Source: Dysosmobacter welbionis (GTDB lineage: Bacteria > Bacillota > Clostridia > Oscillospirales > Oscillospiraceae). From it: 64,000 nucleotides of DNA. This document shows positions 7,877-14,952 of the stretch, piece by piece (the first letter of the stretch is position 1; each line of letters opens with the position of its first letter). A program made the position numbers and the translations under genes. The DNA lies in assembly GCF_005121165.3 (NCBI RefSeq), contig NZ_CP034413.3, positions 2,294,001-2,358,000 of the forward strand, written 5' to 3'. Under the pieces are notes generated by a model that saw nothing but the letters and a program-made list of their open reading frames with translations, was not told the DNA's origin and made no database searches.

Positions 7877-8611
7877 ATGGTTTCCTATGGGGGCGGCGCC
7901 AACAGCACCGCCCTTCTGATCGGGCTGCACCAGCACCGTATCCCGGTGGACCTGATCCTCTTTGCGGATACGGGGGCAGAGCATCCCCACACCTACGCCT
8001 ATCTGGAGGTGATGGATTCCTGGCTGAAGGATCACGGGATGCCGTCCATTACCAGAGTATATAAGACCACCCGTGAGGGTAAACGGCTGACGCTGGAAGA
8101 TGAATGTTTGCAAAGTTGCAGCCTTCCGTCTATCGCCTACGGCTTCAAGCGGTGTTCCCTGAAACACAAGATCGGGCCGCAGGAAAAGTTCTGCAACCAT
8201 TACCCGCCATGCCGCCGAATATGGGAGGCGGGCAAGCGGGTGGTCAAATTTATTGGCTACGACGCGGGCGAGGGCTACCGCAGCAATAAGGTGCTGCTGG
8301 GGGACTTGGCCGACCGAAAATACAGCAAGTGGTATCCCCTGATGGAATGGGGATGGACGCGGGACGATTGCATCCGGCAGATCGAGGCGGCAGGGCTGCC
8401 CCAGCCGGGAAAATCGTCCTGTTTTTTCTGCCCCAGCATGAAACCCGACGAGATCACCGCCCTGCGGGAGCAGTATCACGATTTATTCCGCCGCGCCCTG
8501 GCGCTGGAGGACAACGCCCGGCAAAATCTGAAAACGGTCAAGGGCCTGGGGCGGAACTATTCCTGGAGAGAACGATTTGGAAAGGAGTTTTGCACACATG
8601 GCAACGGTTGA
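7877..8611 (+). CDS. PAPS-reductase/PP-loop-like protein of the transfer operon
   Basis: A 244-residue protein with the adenine-nucleotide alpha-hydrolase fold used by PAPS reductases and DndC-like sulfur-transfer enzymes. The PP-loop-like start is SYGGGANSTALL at residues 3-14. Several cysteines are placed as in metal or sulfur sites: C-x-S...FKRCS near residue 95 and SSCFFCPSM near residue 180. No sulfate-assimilation genes are nearby. It lies in the transfer operon, two dozen bases after the NlpC/P60 gene and overlapping the DUF4315 gene. A role in DNA or RNA modification that helps the incoming element is possible but is inference. The ATG at 7877 is the first usable in-frame start; GGAGG is 15 bases upstream. 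Confidence 0.72.
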   Translation: MVSYGGGANSTALLIGLHQHRIPVDLILFADTGAEHPHTYAYLEVMDSWLKDHGMPSITRVYKTTREGKRLTLEDECLQSCSLPSIAYGFKRCSLKHKIGPQEKFCNHYPPCRRIWEAGKRVVKFIGYDAGEGYRSNKVLLGDLADRKYSKWYPLMEWGWTRDDCIRQIEAAGLPQPGKSSCFFCPSMKPDEITALREQYHDLFRRALALEDNARQNLKTVKGLGRNYSWRERFGKEFCTHGNG

Positions 8612-8888
8612 GAAGATCCGCAAGGACATCGAAAAGACGAAGGAGAAGATCTCCGCCCAGCAGAAGCGCCTTCGGGAGCTGGAGGCGCAGCTCACCGAGG
8701 AAGAAAACCTGGAGATCGTCCGCATGGTCAAGGCGGTGCGCATGGACAACAAGGAGCTGACCGCCTTTCTGAAAGCCTACGCCAGCGGCCTTATCACCCT
8801 GCCCGACGGGATGATGGAGGCGGAGGCGGCGCCGGACCCCGACGACGAGGATATGGAAGGAATGGAGGACGGCGAAGATGAAGCGTAA
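8598..8888 (+). CDS. DUF4315 family protein
   Basis: A 96-residue coiled-coil protein: a basic heptad-rich N-terminal half (VEKIRKDIEKTKEKISAQQ) is followed by a short globular part and a very acidic C-terminal tail (DPDDEDMEGMEDGEDE). This is the DUF4315 pattern, found in many Tn1549/CTn-type elements between the wall hydrolase and the DUF4366 gene. Function unknown. The ATG at 8598 is preceded by AAAGGAG at 8581-8587 and overlaps the PAPS-reductase-like gene by 14 bases; its own end overlaps the next gene by 11 bases. Confidence 0.8.
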   Translation: MATVEKIRKDIEKTKEKISAQQKRLRELEAQLTEEENLEIVRMVKAVRMDNKELTAFLKAYASGLITLPDGMMEAEAAPDPDDEDMEGMEDGEDEA

Positions 8889-9609
8889 CAGAGTTTTCCG
8901 CCTTTTGGCGTCCCTGACGGCGGTGGTCCTGTGCATGACCGCCTTCTCCGTCACCGCCTTTGCGGGCGGTGGGGATGGCGACTATTACACCGGGGAACCC
9001 GCCGAGACGACCCCGGAACCCACCGAGGAACCCGCCACCGGAGGCATGGAGCCGGAGGACCAGCCCCTTACCCCGGAGGGCAACGCCACGCTGGTGGACG
9101 ATTATTACGGCGATAAGCAGCTTATCACCGTGACCACGAAAGCGGGCAACTATTTTTACATCTTAATCGACCGGGCAAACAAGGACAAGGAGATCGCCGT
9201 TCACTTCTTGAACCAGGTGGACGAAGCCGACCTGATGGCGCTGATGGAAGATGGGCAGACGGAGGAACAACCCGCAGTCTGCACCTGCGTCGAGAAATGC
9301 CAGGCCGGTGCGGTGAATACCGCCTGTCCGGTCTGCGCGGTGAATATGAGCGAGTGCGCCGGAAAAGCGCCGGAGGTGGAGCCGGAGCCTGAACCGGAAC
9401 CGGAGAAGGAGTCCGGCAGCGGCGGCGCCCTGGTACTGATCCTGCTGCTGGCGGTCCTGGGCGGCGGCGGAGCCTTCGCCTACATCAAGTTCATCAAGCC
9501 CAAACAGGGCGCAAAGGTCAGCGCCGACCCGGACGATTATGAGTTCGAGGACGAGGAATATGAAAACGAGGACGTTCCTGAACAGGAAGAACAGGAGGAC
9601 CAGAATTGA
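8878..9609 (+). CDS. DUF4366 exported membrane protein
   Basis: A 243-residue exported protein. Residues 1-29 form a signal peptide (MKRNRVFRLLASLTAVVLC, then a cleavage region near FAGG). A low-complexity P/E/T linker, a conserved middle domain (TVTTKAGNYFYILIDRAN) and a second proline/glutamate spacer follow. A C-terminal membrane helix (GGALVLILLLAVLGGGGAF) leads into a short lysine-rich segment and an acidic cytoplasmic tail. DUF4366 proteins always sit beside the conjugation genes in this ICE family and are thought to be part of the surface-exposed machinery. The end overlaps the topB start by four bases. Confidence 0.82.
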   Translation: MKRNRVFRLLASLTAVVLCMTAFSVTAFAGGGDGDYYTGEPAETTPEPTEEPATGGMEPEDQPLTPEGNATLVDDYYGDKQLITVTTKAGNYFYILIDRANKDKEIAVHFLNQVDEADLMALMEDGQTEEQPAVCTCVEKCQAGAVNTACPVCAVNMSECAGKAPEVEPEPEPEPEKESGSGGALVLILLLAVLGGGGAFAYIKFIKPKQGAKVSADPDDYEFEDEEYENEDVPEQEEQEDQN

Positions 9610-11675
9610 GCAAATTGGTGATCTGTGAAAAACCGAGTGTAGCAAAGAGTATCGCATCGGCCCTGGGTGTCACATCCAGGGCCGATGGCTATTTTGAAGG
9701 CGGCGGCTGGCTGATTTCTTGGTGCATTGGTCATCTGGTGGGACTGGCGGACGCGGCCGCCTACGATGACCGCTATAAGAAGTGGCGGTATGAGGACCTT
9801 CCCATCCTGCCCGCCCCCTTCCGCTATGTGGTGTCCGAGGAAAAGGCTGACCAGTTCCACATTCTCCGTTCCCTGATGGAACGCCCTGATGTGACGGAAC
9901 TGGTCAACGCCTGCGACGCGGGGCGCGAAGGTGAGCTGATTTTCCGGCTGGTCTATGAGGCTACCGGATGTTCCAAGCCTTTCTCCCGCCTCTGGATTTC
10001 TTCGATGGAGGACGTGGCGATTCGGGAGGGCTTTGCCGACCTGCGCCCCGGCAAGGACTATGACCCGCTGTATCAATCGGCACTTTGCCGCCAAAAGGCG
10101 GACTGGCTTGTTGGTATCAATGCCTCACGGCTCTTTTCGGTGTTGTATCATCGAACGTTAAATATTGGGCGGGTGCAGACGCCCACCCTGGCGATGCTGG
10201 CCGACCGGGACAGCAAGATTGTCCTGTTCCGCAAGGAGAAATACCACCATGTGCGGCTGGCGCTGGAGAGCGCCGAGGCGGTCAGCGACCGCATTGTTTC
10301 CCCGGAGGACGCCCAGACCATCCGGGATGCCTGCGATGGTAAAAAAGCAACCTGTGTATCCGTGGCGCAGGAGAAAAAGACGGAGAAACCGCCCAAACTG
10401 TACGACCTGACCACCTTGCAGCGGGAGGCCAACCGGGTGTTTGGCTACACGGCCAAGCAAACCCTGGACTACGCCCAATCCCTCTATGAAAAGAAACTGC
10501 TGACCTATCCCCGCACGGACAGCCGGTATCTGACCGGCGACATGGCGGAGACCGCCTCCGTGGTCCTGCATCTGGCGGCGCGGGTGCCTCCCTTCGACGC
10601 CTGCCCAGAGTTTTTCCCCGATGTTCTGGCGCTGCTGAACGACAAGGAGGTATCCGACCACCACGCCCTGATTCCCACCCTGGAGCTGGAAAAGGAGGAT
10701 GTCCCTGCGCTGCCTGTGGGCGAGCGCAATATCCTTCTGCTGGTCTGCTGCAAGCTGCTGTGTGCCGCAGCGGAGCCTTTCGTGTATGAGGCGGTCACGG
10801 CTATCTTTGACTGCGGCGGACATACCTTCACGACCAAAGGAAAACAGGTGCTTTCCCAGGGCTGGCGGGCTATCCAGGAGGTGTTCCGTTCCTCCCTGAA
10901 GGAGAAGCCGGAGGATGAAGATGCCGAGGGTGTTCTTCCCGCCTTGACCGAGGGGCAGGTTTTTGAGCCGGTCGCCGCCTCCGTCACTGAGCACTTCACT
11001 TCGCCCCCCAAGCCCTACACCGAGGATACCCTTCTGTCGGCCATGGAGAACGCAGGCAAGGAAGATATGCCGGACGAGGCAGAACGCAAGGGCCTGGGCA
11101 CCCCGGCGACCAGGGCGGCCATCATCGAAAAGCTGGTGTCCGGCGGATTTGTCGAGCGCAAGGGCAAGAACCTAATCCCCACAAAGGCAGGCGTCAACCT
11201 GGTCACGGTGCTGCCGGAACTGCTGACCTCTCCCAAACTCACAGCGGATTGGGAGCAGCGGTTGAACGAGGTGGCAAAGGGTCAGGCGGCGTCGGAGGCT
11301 TTCATGGACGGGATCGAGGCGATGACGGCGGAGCTGGTGCGGAAATACTCCCACATTTCCGAGGATGGGCAAAAGCTGTTCCAGCCGGAGAAGGAGACGG
11401 TGGGGCTCTGCCCCCGCTGCGGTAAGCCGGTTTATGAGGGTAAGAAGAACTTCGCCTGTTCGGACCGTGCCTGTCAGTTTGTCATGTGGAAGAATGACCG
11501 CTTTTTCGAGCAGCGCGGAAAGGTCTTTACTTCCAAAATTGCCACTGCATTGCTCAAAGACGGAAAGACAAAGGTCAAGGGACTGCGCTCCCTGCGTACT
11601 GGGAAAACCTATGACGGGACAATCGTTCTGGCCGACACCGGCGGGAAGTATGTGAATTACCGCATTGAGAAATAA
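9606..11675 (+). CDS. topB: DNA topoisomerase III
   Basis: A 689-residue type IA topoisomerase that cuts and passes single DNA strands, useful for resolving ICE DNA during transfer and replication. It starts with the TOPRIM motif LVICEKPSVAKSIASAL and has DAGREGELI (metal-binding DxE region) near residue 105. The active-site tyrosine is Y301 in LTYPRTDSRYL, and a C-terminal zinc-ribbon-like segment carries CPRCGKP and CSDRACQF. The length fits plasmid/ICE TopB proteins. The TTG start overlaps the DUF4366 stop by four bases, and this is the last gene of the long transfer operon that starts before TrbL. Confidence 0.95.
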   Translation: MSKLVICEKPSVAKSIASALGVTSRADGYFEGGGWLISWCIGHLVGLADAAAYDDRYKKWRYEDLPILPAPFRYVVSEEKADQFHILRSLMERPDVTELVNACDAGREGELIFRLVYEATGCSKPFSRLWISSMEDVAIREGFADLRPGKDYDPLYQSALCRQKADWLVGINASRLFSVLYHRTLNIGRVQTPTLAMLADRDSKIVLFRKEKYHHVRLALESAEAVSDRIVSPEDAQTIRDACDGKKATCVSVAQEKKTEKPPKLYDLTTLQREANRVFGYTAKQTLDYAQSLYEKKLLTYPRTDSRYLTGDMAETASVVLHLAARVPPFDACPEFFPDVLALLNDKEVSDHHALIPTLELEKEDVPALPVGERNILLLVCCKLLCAAAEPFVYEAVTAIFDCGGHTFTTKGKQVLSQGWRAIQEVFRSSLKEKPEDEDAEGVLPALTEGQVFEPVAASVTEHFTSPPKPYTEDTLLSAMENAGKEDMPDEAERKGLGTPATRAAIIEKLVSGGFVERKGKNLIPTKAGVNLVTVLPELLTSPKLTADWEQRLNEVAKGQAASEAFMDGIEAMTAELVRKYSHISEDGQKLFQPEKETVGLCPRCGKPVYEGKKNFACSDRACQFVMWKNDRFFEQRGKVFTSKIATALLKDGKTKVKGLRSLRTGKTYDGTIVLADTGGKYVNYRIEK

Positions 11676-11763
11676 GTATCGTGTCGTTCTTCCTTCACGG
11701 CTCTATCCAAGAGTAACGATTTGCTGTATAATAAGGCCAAAATCTTTCAGGAGGTAAATAGCC

Positions 11764-12096
11764 GTGAGGGATATGATCGCATACTGTGGGCTGGACTGTG
11801 AGAAGTGCGACGCTTATCTTGCAACGATCAACGACGATCAGGCATTGCGCGAGAAAACTGCAAAACTATGGTCTGAATTAAATCATGCGCCCATTCTGCC
11901 GGAGCATATCAACTGTCAAGGCTGCCGCGTGGATGGAGTGAAAACGGTGTATTGTGAAAGCCTTTGCGGTATTCGTCAATGCGCCCGACAAAAAGGCGTG
12001 ACGACCTGCGGTGACTGTCCTGAATTGGAAAGTTGCCAGACAGTCGGCGCAATTCTTTCCAACAACCCCGCTGCGCTGGACAACCTGAAGGGATAG
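11764..12096 (+). CDS. DUF3795 cysteine-rich protein
   Basis: A 110-residue DUF3795 protein with about ten cysteines in pairs: YCGLDCEKCDAY, NCQGCRVDG, ESLCGIRQC and TCGDCPELESC, a pattern suited to zinc or iron-sulfur binding. Function unknown. The GTG start at 11764 is preceded by CAGGAGG at 11749-11755, and an extended -10 (TGCTGTATAAT) lies at 11722-11732, so it seems to have its own transcript separate from the transfer operon. It is flanked downstream by a strong terminator. DUF3795 genes occur both in chromosomes and mobile elements; this one may be ICE cargo. Confidence 0.75.
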   Translation: MRDMIAYCGLDCEKCDAYLATINDDQALREKTAKLWSELNHAPILPEHINCQGCRVDGVKTVYCESLCGIRQCARQKGVTTCGDCPELESCQTVGAILSNNPAALDNLKG

Positions 12097-12140
12097 ACTA
12101 CATACCACAACAAAATAGAAGCCGCCAGTGACGGCATCAA

Positions 12141-12176
12141 GCAGGAAACCTTTCCGGGTTTCCTGCTTTTCTTTTA
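12141..12176 (+). terminator. intrinsic terminator after the DUF3795 gene
   Basis: A perfect 10-bp stem (12141-12150 with 12157-12166) with a six-base loop is followed directly by a T-rich tail (TTTTCTTTT). It separates the DUF3795 gene from the ArdA module. Confidence 0.85.
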
Positions 12177-12192
12177 CCCATTTTCAGAAAGG

Positions 12193-12732
12193 ATGATGTC
12201 TTTGAGCAAAACCGAACCTAATTTCATGGAGCATTTGAAACCGCTGCTCCCCGCAAGCGGTGACGCAAGCGAGCTGGAGGCAGCGGCCCAGGCGCTTGCC
12301 GGACTTTCCCTGGAGGATCGTGACCTCCTGGCCGCTGTCCAGGAGTCGCCCTATCGTCTGACCACCCTGGAGCAGTTCCGGGAGTTTCCCGCCAACGCCG
12401 AGTATTTTGTCCTGGAGCCCAACATCAGCAAGGTGGAGGATGTGGGCTGGCGCTATCTGGCGCAGCATTTGGATGTCCTTCTGCCCCCGGAGCTGCTGGA
12501 CGCCATTGATCCCGTTCCCTTCGGCAACCACGCCATGCAGGAGGAACAGGGGTGTTTCACCAGTAAGGGGTATCTCACCCTCTCCGGCGACGAGTGGGAG
12601 CACGAGCGCCCCAGGGAGAAGCAGACGGAGAAAAAGCCCTCCATCAAGGAGCGGCTGGAGCAGGGCCGGAAGGAATGTGCCAATCAGAGCAAGGCGCAGC
12701 CCCATCGGGAAAAGCCTGCGCCGGAACTGTAA
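12193..12732 (+). CDS. ArdA-module protein of unknown function with KKPSI tail
   Basis: A 179-residue protein found upstream of the ArdA fusion. The N-terminal 140 residues are acidic and probably all-helical, with no domain I can name. Residues 147-179 form a lysine/proline-rich tail (KKPSIKERLEQGRKEC) that is nearly the same as the tail of the downstream ArdA fusion, so the two proteins share a functional C-terminal element. Two ATGs (12193, 12196) lie close behind AGAAAGG; a TTG at 12202 gives better spacing and may be the true start. It is followed 12 bases later by ardA. Confidence 0.6.
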   Translation: MMSLSKTEPNFMEHLKPLLPASGDASELEAAAQALAGLSLEDRDLLAAVQESPYRLTTLEQFREFPANAEYFVLEPNISKVEDVGWRYLAQHLDVLLPPELLDAIDPVPFGNHAMQEEQGCFTSKGYLTLSGDEWEHERPREKQTEKKPSIKERLEQGRKECANQSKAQPHREKPAPEL

Positions 12733-12744
12733 GGAGGTGTCGCT

Positions 12745-14604
12745 ATGCCCCATTATGATTATGACAAAGAGTATCCCTTTGCCGCTTTCATCACTAACCT
12801 GGGCAAATACAACGAGGGCGCCCTTGTGGGTGAATGGGTGAAATTTCCCACCACGGCGGAGGAACTGAAAAAGGTCTTTGAGCGCATCGGGATCGGCGCG
12901 AAGGACGACTTCGGGCAGACCTATGAGGAATGGTTCATTACGGACTACGACTGCTATGTGGACGGCCTCTATGACCTGCTGGGTGAGTATGCAAACCTGG
13001 ACGAGCTGAACTACCTGGCTTCCAAACTGGATGATATGAGCCAGGATGAATACGAGCGGTTCCAGGCGGCCATGGAGATCGGCGACCACACGGGCAGCAT
13101 CCAGGAGCTTATCAATCTGACGGAGAACCTGGACTGTTACGACATCTACCCTGACATCCACGACCACGACGATCTGGGCCGGTATTACATCGAGGAACTG
13201 GACGCCATGCAGGTGCCGGAGCATCTGCGCAACTACATCGACTATGAGGCCTACGGACGGGACATTGCCCTGGAGGAAAGCGGCCAGTTCACCGACCTGG
13301 GCTATGTGCGGGACACCGGGGACAGCTTCCATGAGTATTACGATGGCGAGCGCGGCAGCATCCCGGAGGAATACCAGGTGATGACCTTCCAGGACGACAT
13401 CCCTGAAGAAGAAATTTCGGAATGGGCCATGGACCTTGCCTACGATATGGACGAGTTTTTCCGGCAGCACGACCCGCAGTATGCCGCCGAGCACCCGGAG
13501 GAACACGCGGCGAAGGAAGAAATCTACGAAAATCTGATGGCCGGGCGCATCTCCACTCTGGACGAGAAGCTGGCCGCTCTGGGGCAGACCCAGGAGGACT
13601 ATCTGCCTTCGGAGATTGAGAAGTTCAAGGACGCCACCGGCTATGAGGAATTTCTGGATGTGGACCCGCAGGCGATTCGGGAAGCTATTGAAAACCCGGA
13701 CCAGTCCCATGTGGACGAGATGCTGTCCTTTGCGGAGCAGGCAAATCGGGAGTATGAGGCGGAGTTGTACGGGCAGCAAGCGGCGCCCACCCCGGATGAC
13801 CGGGAGACCGGCGAAACGGTGCGGACTCCCAGGGGAATCTTCCATGTGACGGATATGAGCCGGGAACAGATGGAGGCGGCCGGATACGGTTTTCACCATG
13901 AGTCCGAGGACGGGAAGTATCTCATCATGGCCAATGGCAGCCGTGCCTTTGCCATCCCCAGCGGAGCCGCCCCCGAACATACCGCGCCGGAGAAGCTGAC
14001 TGTTCTGGTGGTGGAGCCTATGAAGGAACCCTATGTGAAGGAGATCGATCCCGGCCTTCATGCGCTGCAAGCGGAGGTGGGCGGCGATATTGCCGCCTCC
14101 TATCCCTTTGACGATCCGGTGGGGCTGGTGCTGAATGATGAAGGCAAGCTCATCGGTCTGGACCTGAACCGTTCCCTCCGGGACGAGCATGGCGAGATTT
14201 ACGACATTGTGGCGGGCACCTTCCTGGTGGTGGGCCTGGGGCCGGAGAGTTTCGCGTCCCTGCCCCCGGACATGATCCAGAAGTACACTGAGCAATTCAA
14301 GCGGCCGGAGCTGTTCGCCAGCATCAACGGGCAGATCGTATCCGTTCCCGTGGAGCCGGAAAACCCGCTGCGCACGGCGGAAATGACCCTAGAGGATGAC
14401 TACGGCATGATCGACGGGATCATCAACAACGGCCGCCGTGGGGAGGAATTGGAGAAAGCCCAGGCCGAGGCGCGCAGGACCACGCCGGAGAAAAAGCCTT
14501 CCATCCGGGAGCGGCTGGAGGACGCAAAGCGGGAGTGTGGGTCGCGAAAAGGCCCGGACAAGCCCACCCCGCAGAAGGAGCCCCCGGAGCTGGGCGACTT
14601 ATGA
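12745..14604 (+). CDS. ardA: anti-restriction protein ArdA fused to DUF3846-like region
   Basis: A 619-residue fusion. Residues 1 to about 175 are an ArdA domain, an elongated acidic DNA mimic that blocks type I restriction enzymes (FAAFITNLGKYNEGALVGEW; WFITDYDCYVDGL; YEAYGRDIALEE). The middle contains a helical acidic linker and a segment (TPRGIFHVTDMSREQMEAAG) like those of DUF4316 proteins. Residues about 417-515 resemble DUF3846 (LTVLVVEPMKEPYVKEIDPG; GLVLNDEGKLIGLDLNRSL). Residues 583-619 are the lysine/proline tail (KKPSIRERLEDAKREC) shared with the preceding gene. Standalone ArdA is about 165 residues, so this is a long mobile-element form. AAGGAGGTGTCGCT precedes the ATG. Confidence 0.85.
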   Translation: MPHYDYDKEYPFAAFITNLGKYNEGALVGEWVKFPTTAEELKKVFERIGIGAKDDFGQTYEEWFITDYDCYVDGLYDLLGEYANLDELNYLASKLDDMSQDEYERFQAAMEIGDHTGSIQELINLTENLDCYDIYPDIHDHDDLGRYYIEELDAMQVPEHLRNYIDYEAYGRDIALEESGQFTDLGYVRDTGDSFHEYYDGERGSIPEEYQVMTFQDDIPEEEISEWAMDLAYDMDEFFRQHDPQYAAEHPEEHAAKEEIYENLMAGRISTLDEKLAALGQTQEDYLPSEIEKFKDATGYEEFLDVDPQAIREAIENPDQSHVDEMLSFAEQANREYEAELYGQQAAPTPDDRETGETVRTPRGIFHVTDMSREQMEAAGYGFHHESEDGKYLIMANGSRAFAIPSGAAPEHTAPEKLTVLVVEPMKEPYVKEIDPGLHALQAEVGGDIAASYPFDDPVGLVLNDEGKLIGLDLNRSLRDEHGEIYDIVAGTFLVVGLGPESFASLPPDMIQKYTEQFKRPELFASINGQIVSVPVEPENPLRTAEMTLEDDYGMIDGIINNGRRGEELEKAQAEARRTTPEKKPSIRERLEDAKRECGSRKGPDKPTPQKEPPELGDL

Positions 14605-14777
14605 GCCGGAGCAAGAAATGGCGTCTGGAATGGGCGTTCTTCCTGGGCGAGAACGGCAGGCGTCAGTATAACAAGCTCTGCAAAGGCTGCGCCCATCCCT
14701 GCAAGCAGAGTTTCCGGACAGTAGTAGTGTCCTGCCCGTACTATCTTTCCCGCCGTTCCAAAAAACGCAGGAATTAG
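14601..14777 (+). CDS. small basic cysteine-containing ICE protein
   Basis: A 58-residue basic protein whose ATG overlaps the ardA stop (ATGA), so it is translationally coupled. It has four cysteines (CKGCAHPC and a later C), a possible small metal site, and ends in a very basic tail (SRRSKKRRN). I do not recognise a named family. Expression with ArdA suggests a role in establishment of the element. Confidence 0.5.
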   Translation: MSRSKKWRLEWAFFLGENGRRQYNKLCKGCAHPCKQSFRTVVVSCPYYLSRRSKKRRN

Positions 14778-14798
14778 GGTTCAAAATAGGCGAAGAAA

Positions 14799-14819
14799 CC
14801 GCCTGTGGCGGCTTTTCTG
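14799..14819 (+). terminator. weak hairpin after the ArdA module
   Basis: A short CCGCC/GGCGG stem with a three-base loop is followed by CTTTT. It is small; the stronger terminator for this operon is at 14907-14952. Confidence 0.3.
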
Positions 14820-14906
14820 TGTAGGGGCAGTATGATTTCCCATGTGGGGCGGTAAGGCATTTCTGCACAGGGAAAACGTTCGTATTTCACCTTTTTCAAA
14901 CAGAAA

Positions 14907-14952
14907 GGCTCGCTGCCATCGGATGTTGTCCGGTGGCGGCGAGCCCTTTTTT
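14907..14952 (+). terminator. strong terminator between ArdA module and IetAS
   Basis: A 16-bp stem (14907-14922 with 14930-14945, two G-U pairs) and a seven-base loop are followed by six T. It would stop rightward transcripts from the ArdA module before they run against the convergent subtilase gene, whose stop codon lies at the base of the hairpin. Confidence 0.88.

Noticed and set aside
5942-8479. 845-codon minus-strand open frame opposite the NlpC/P60 and PAPS-reductase-like genes
   Set aside because: Antisense artefact; both plus-strand genes have clear domains and ribosome sites.
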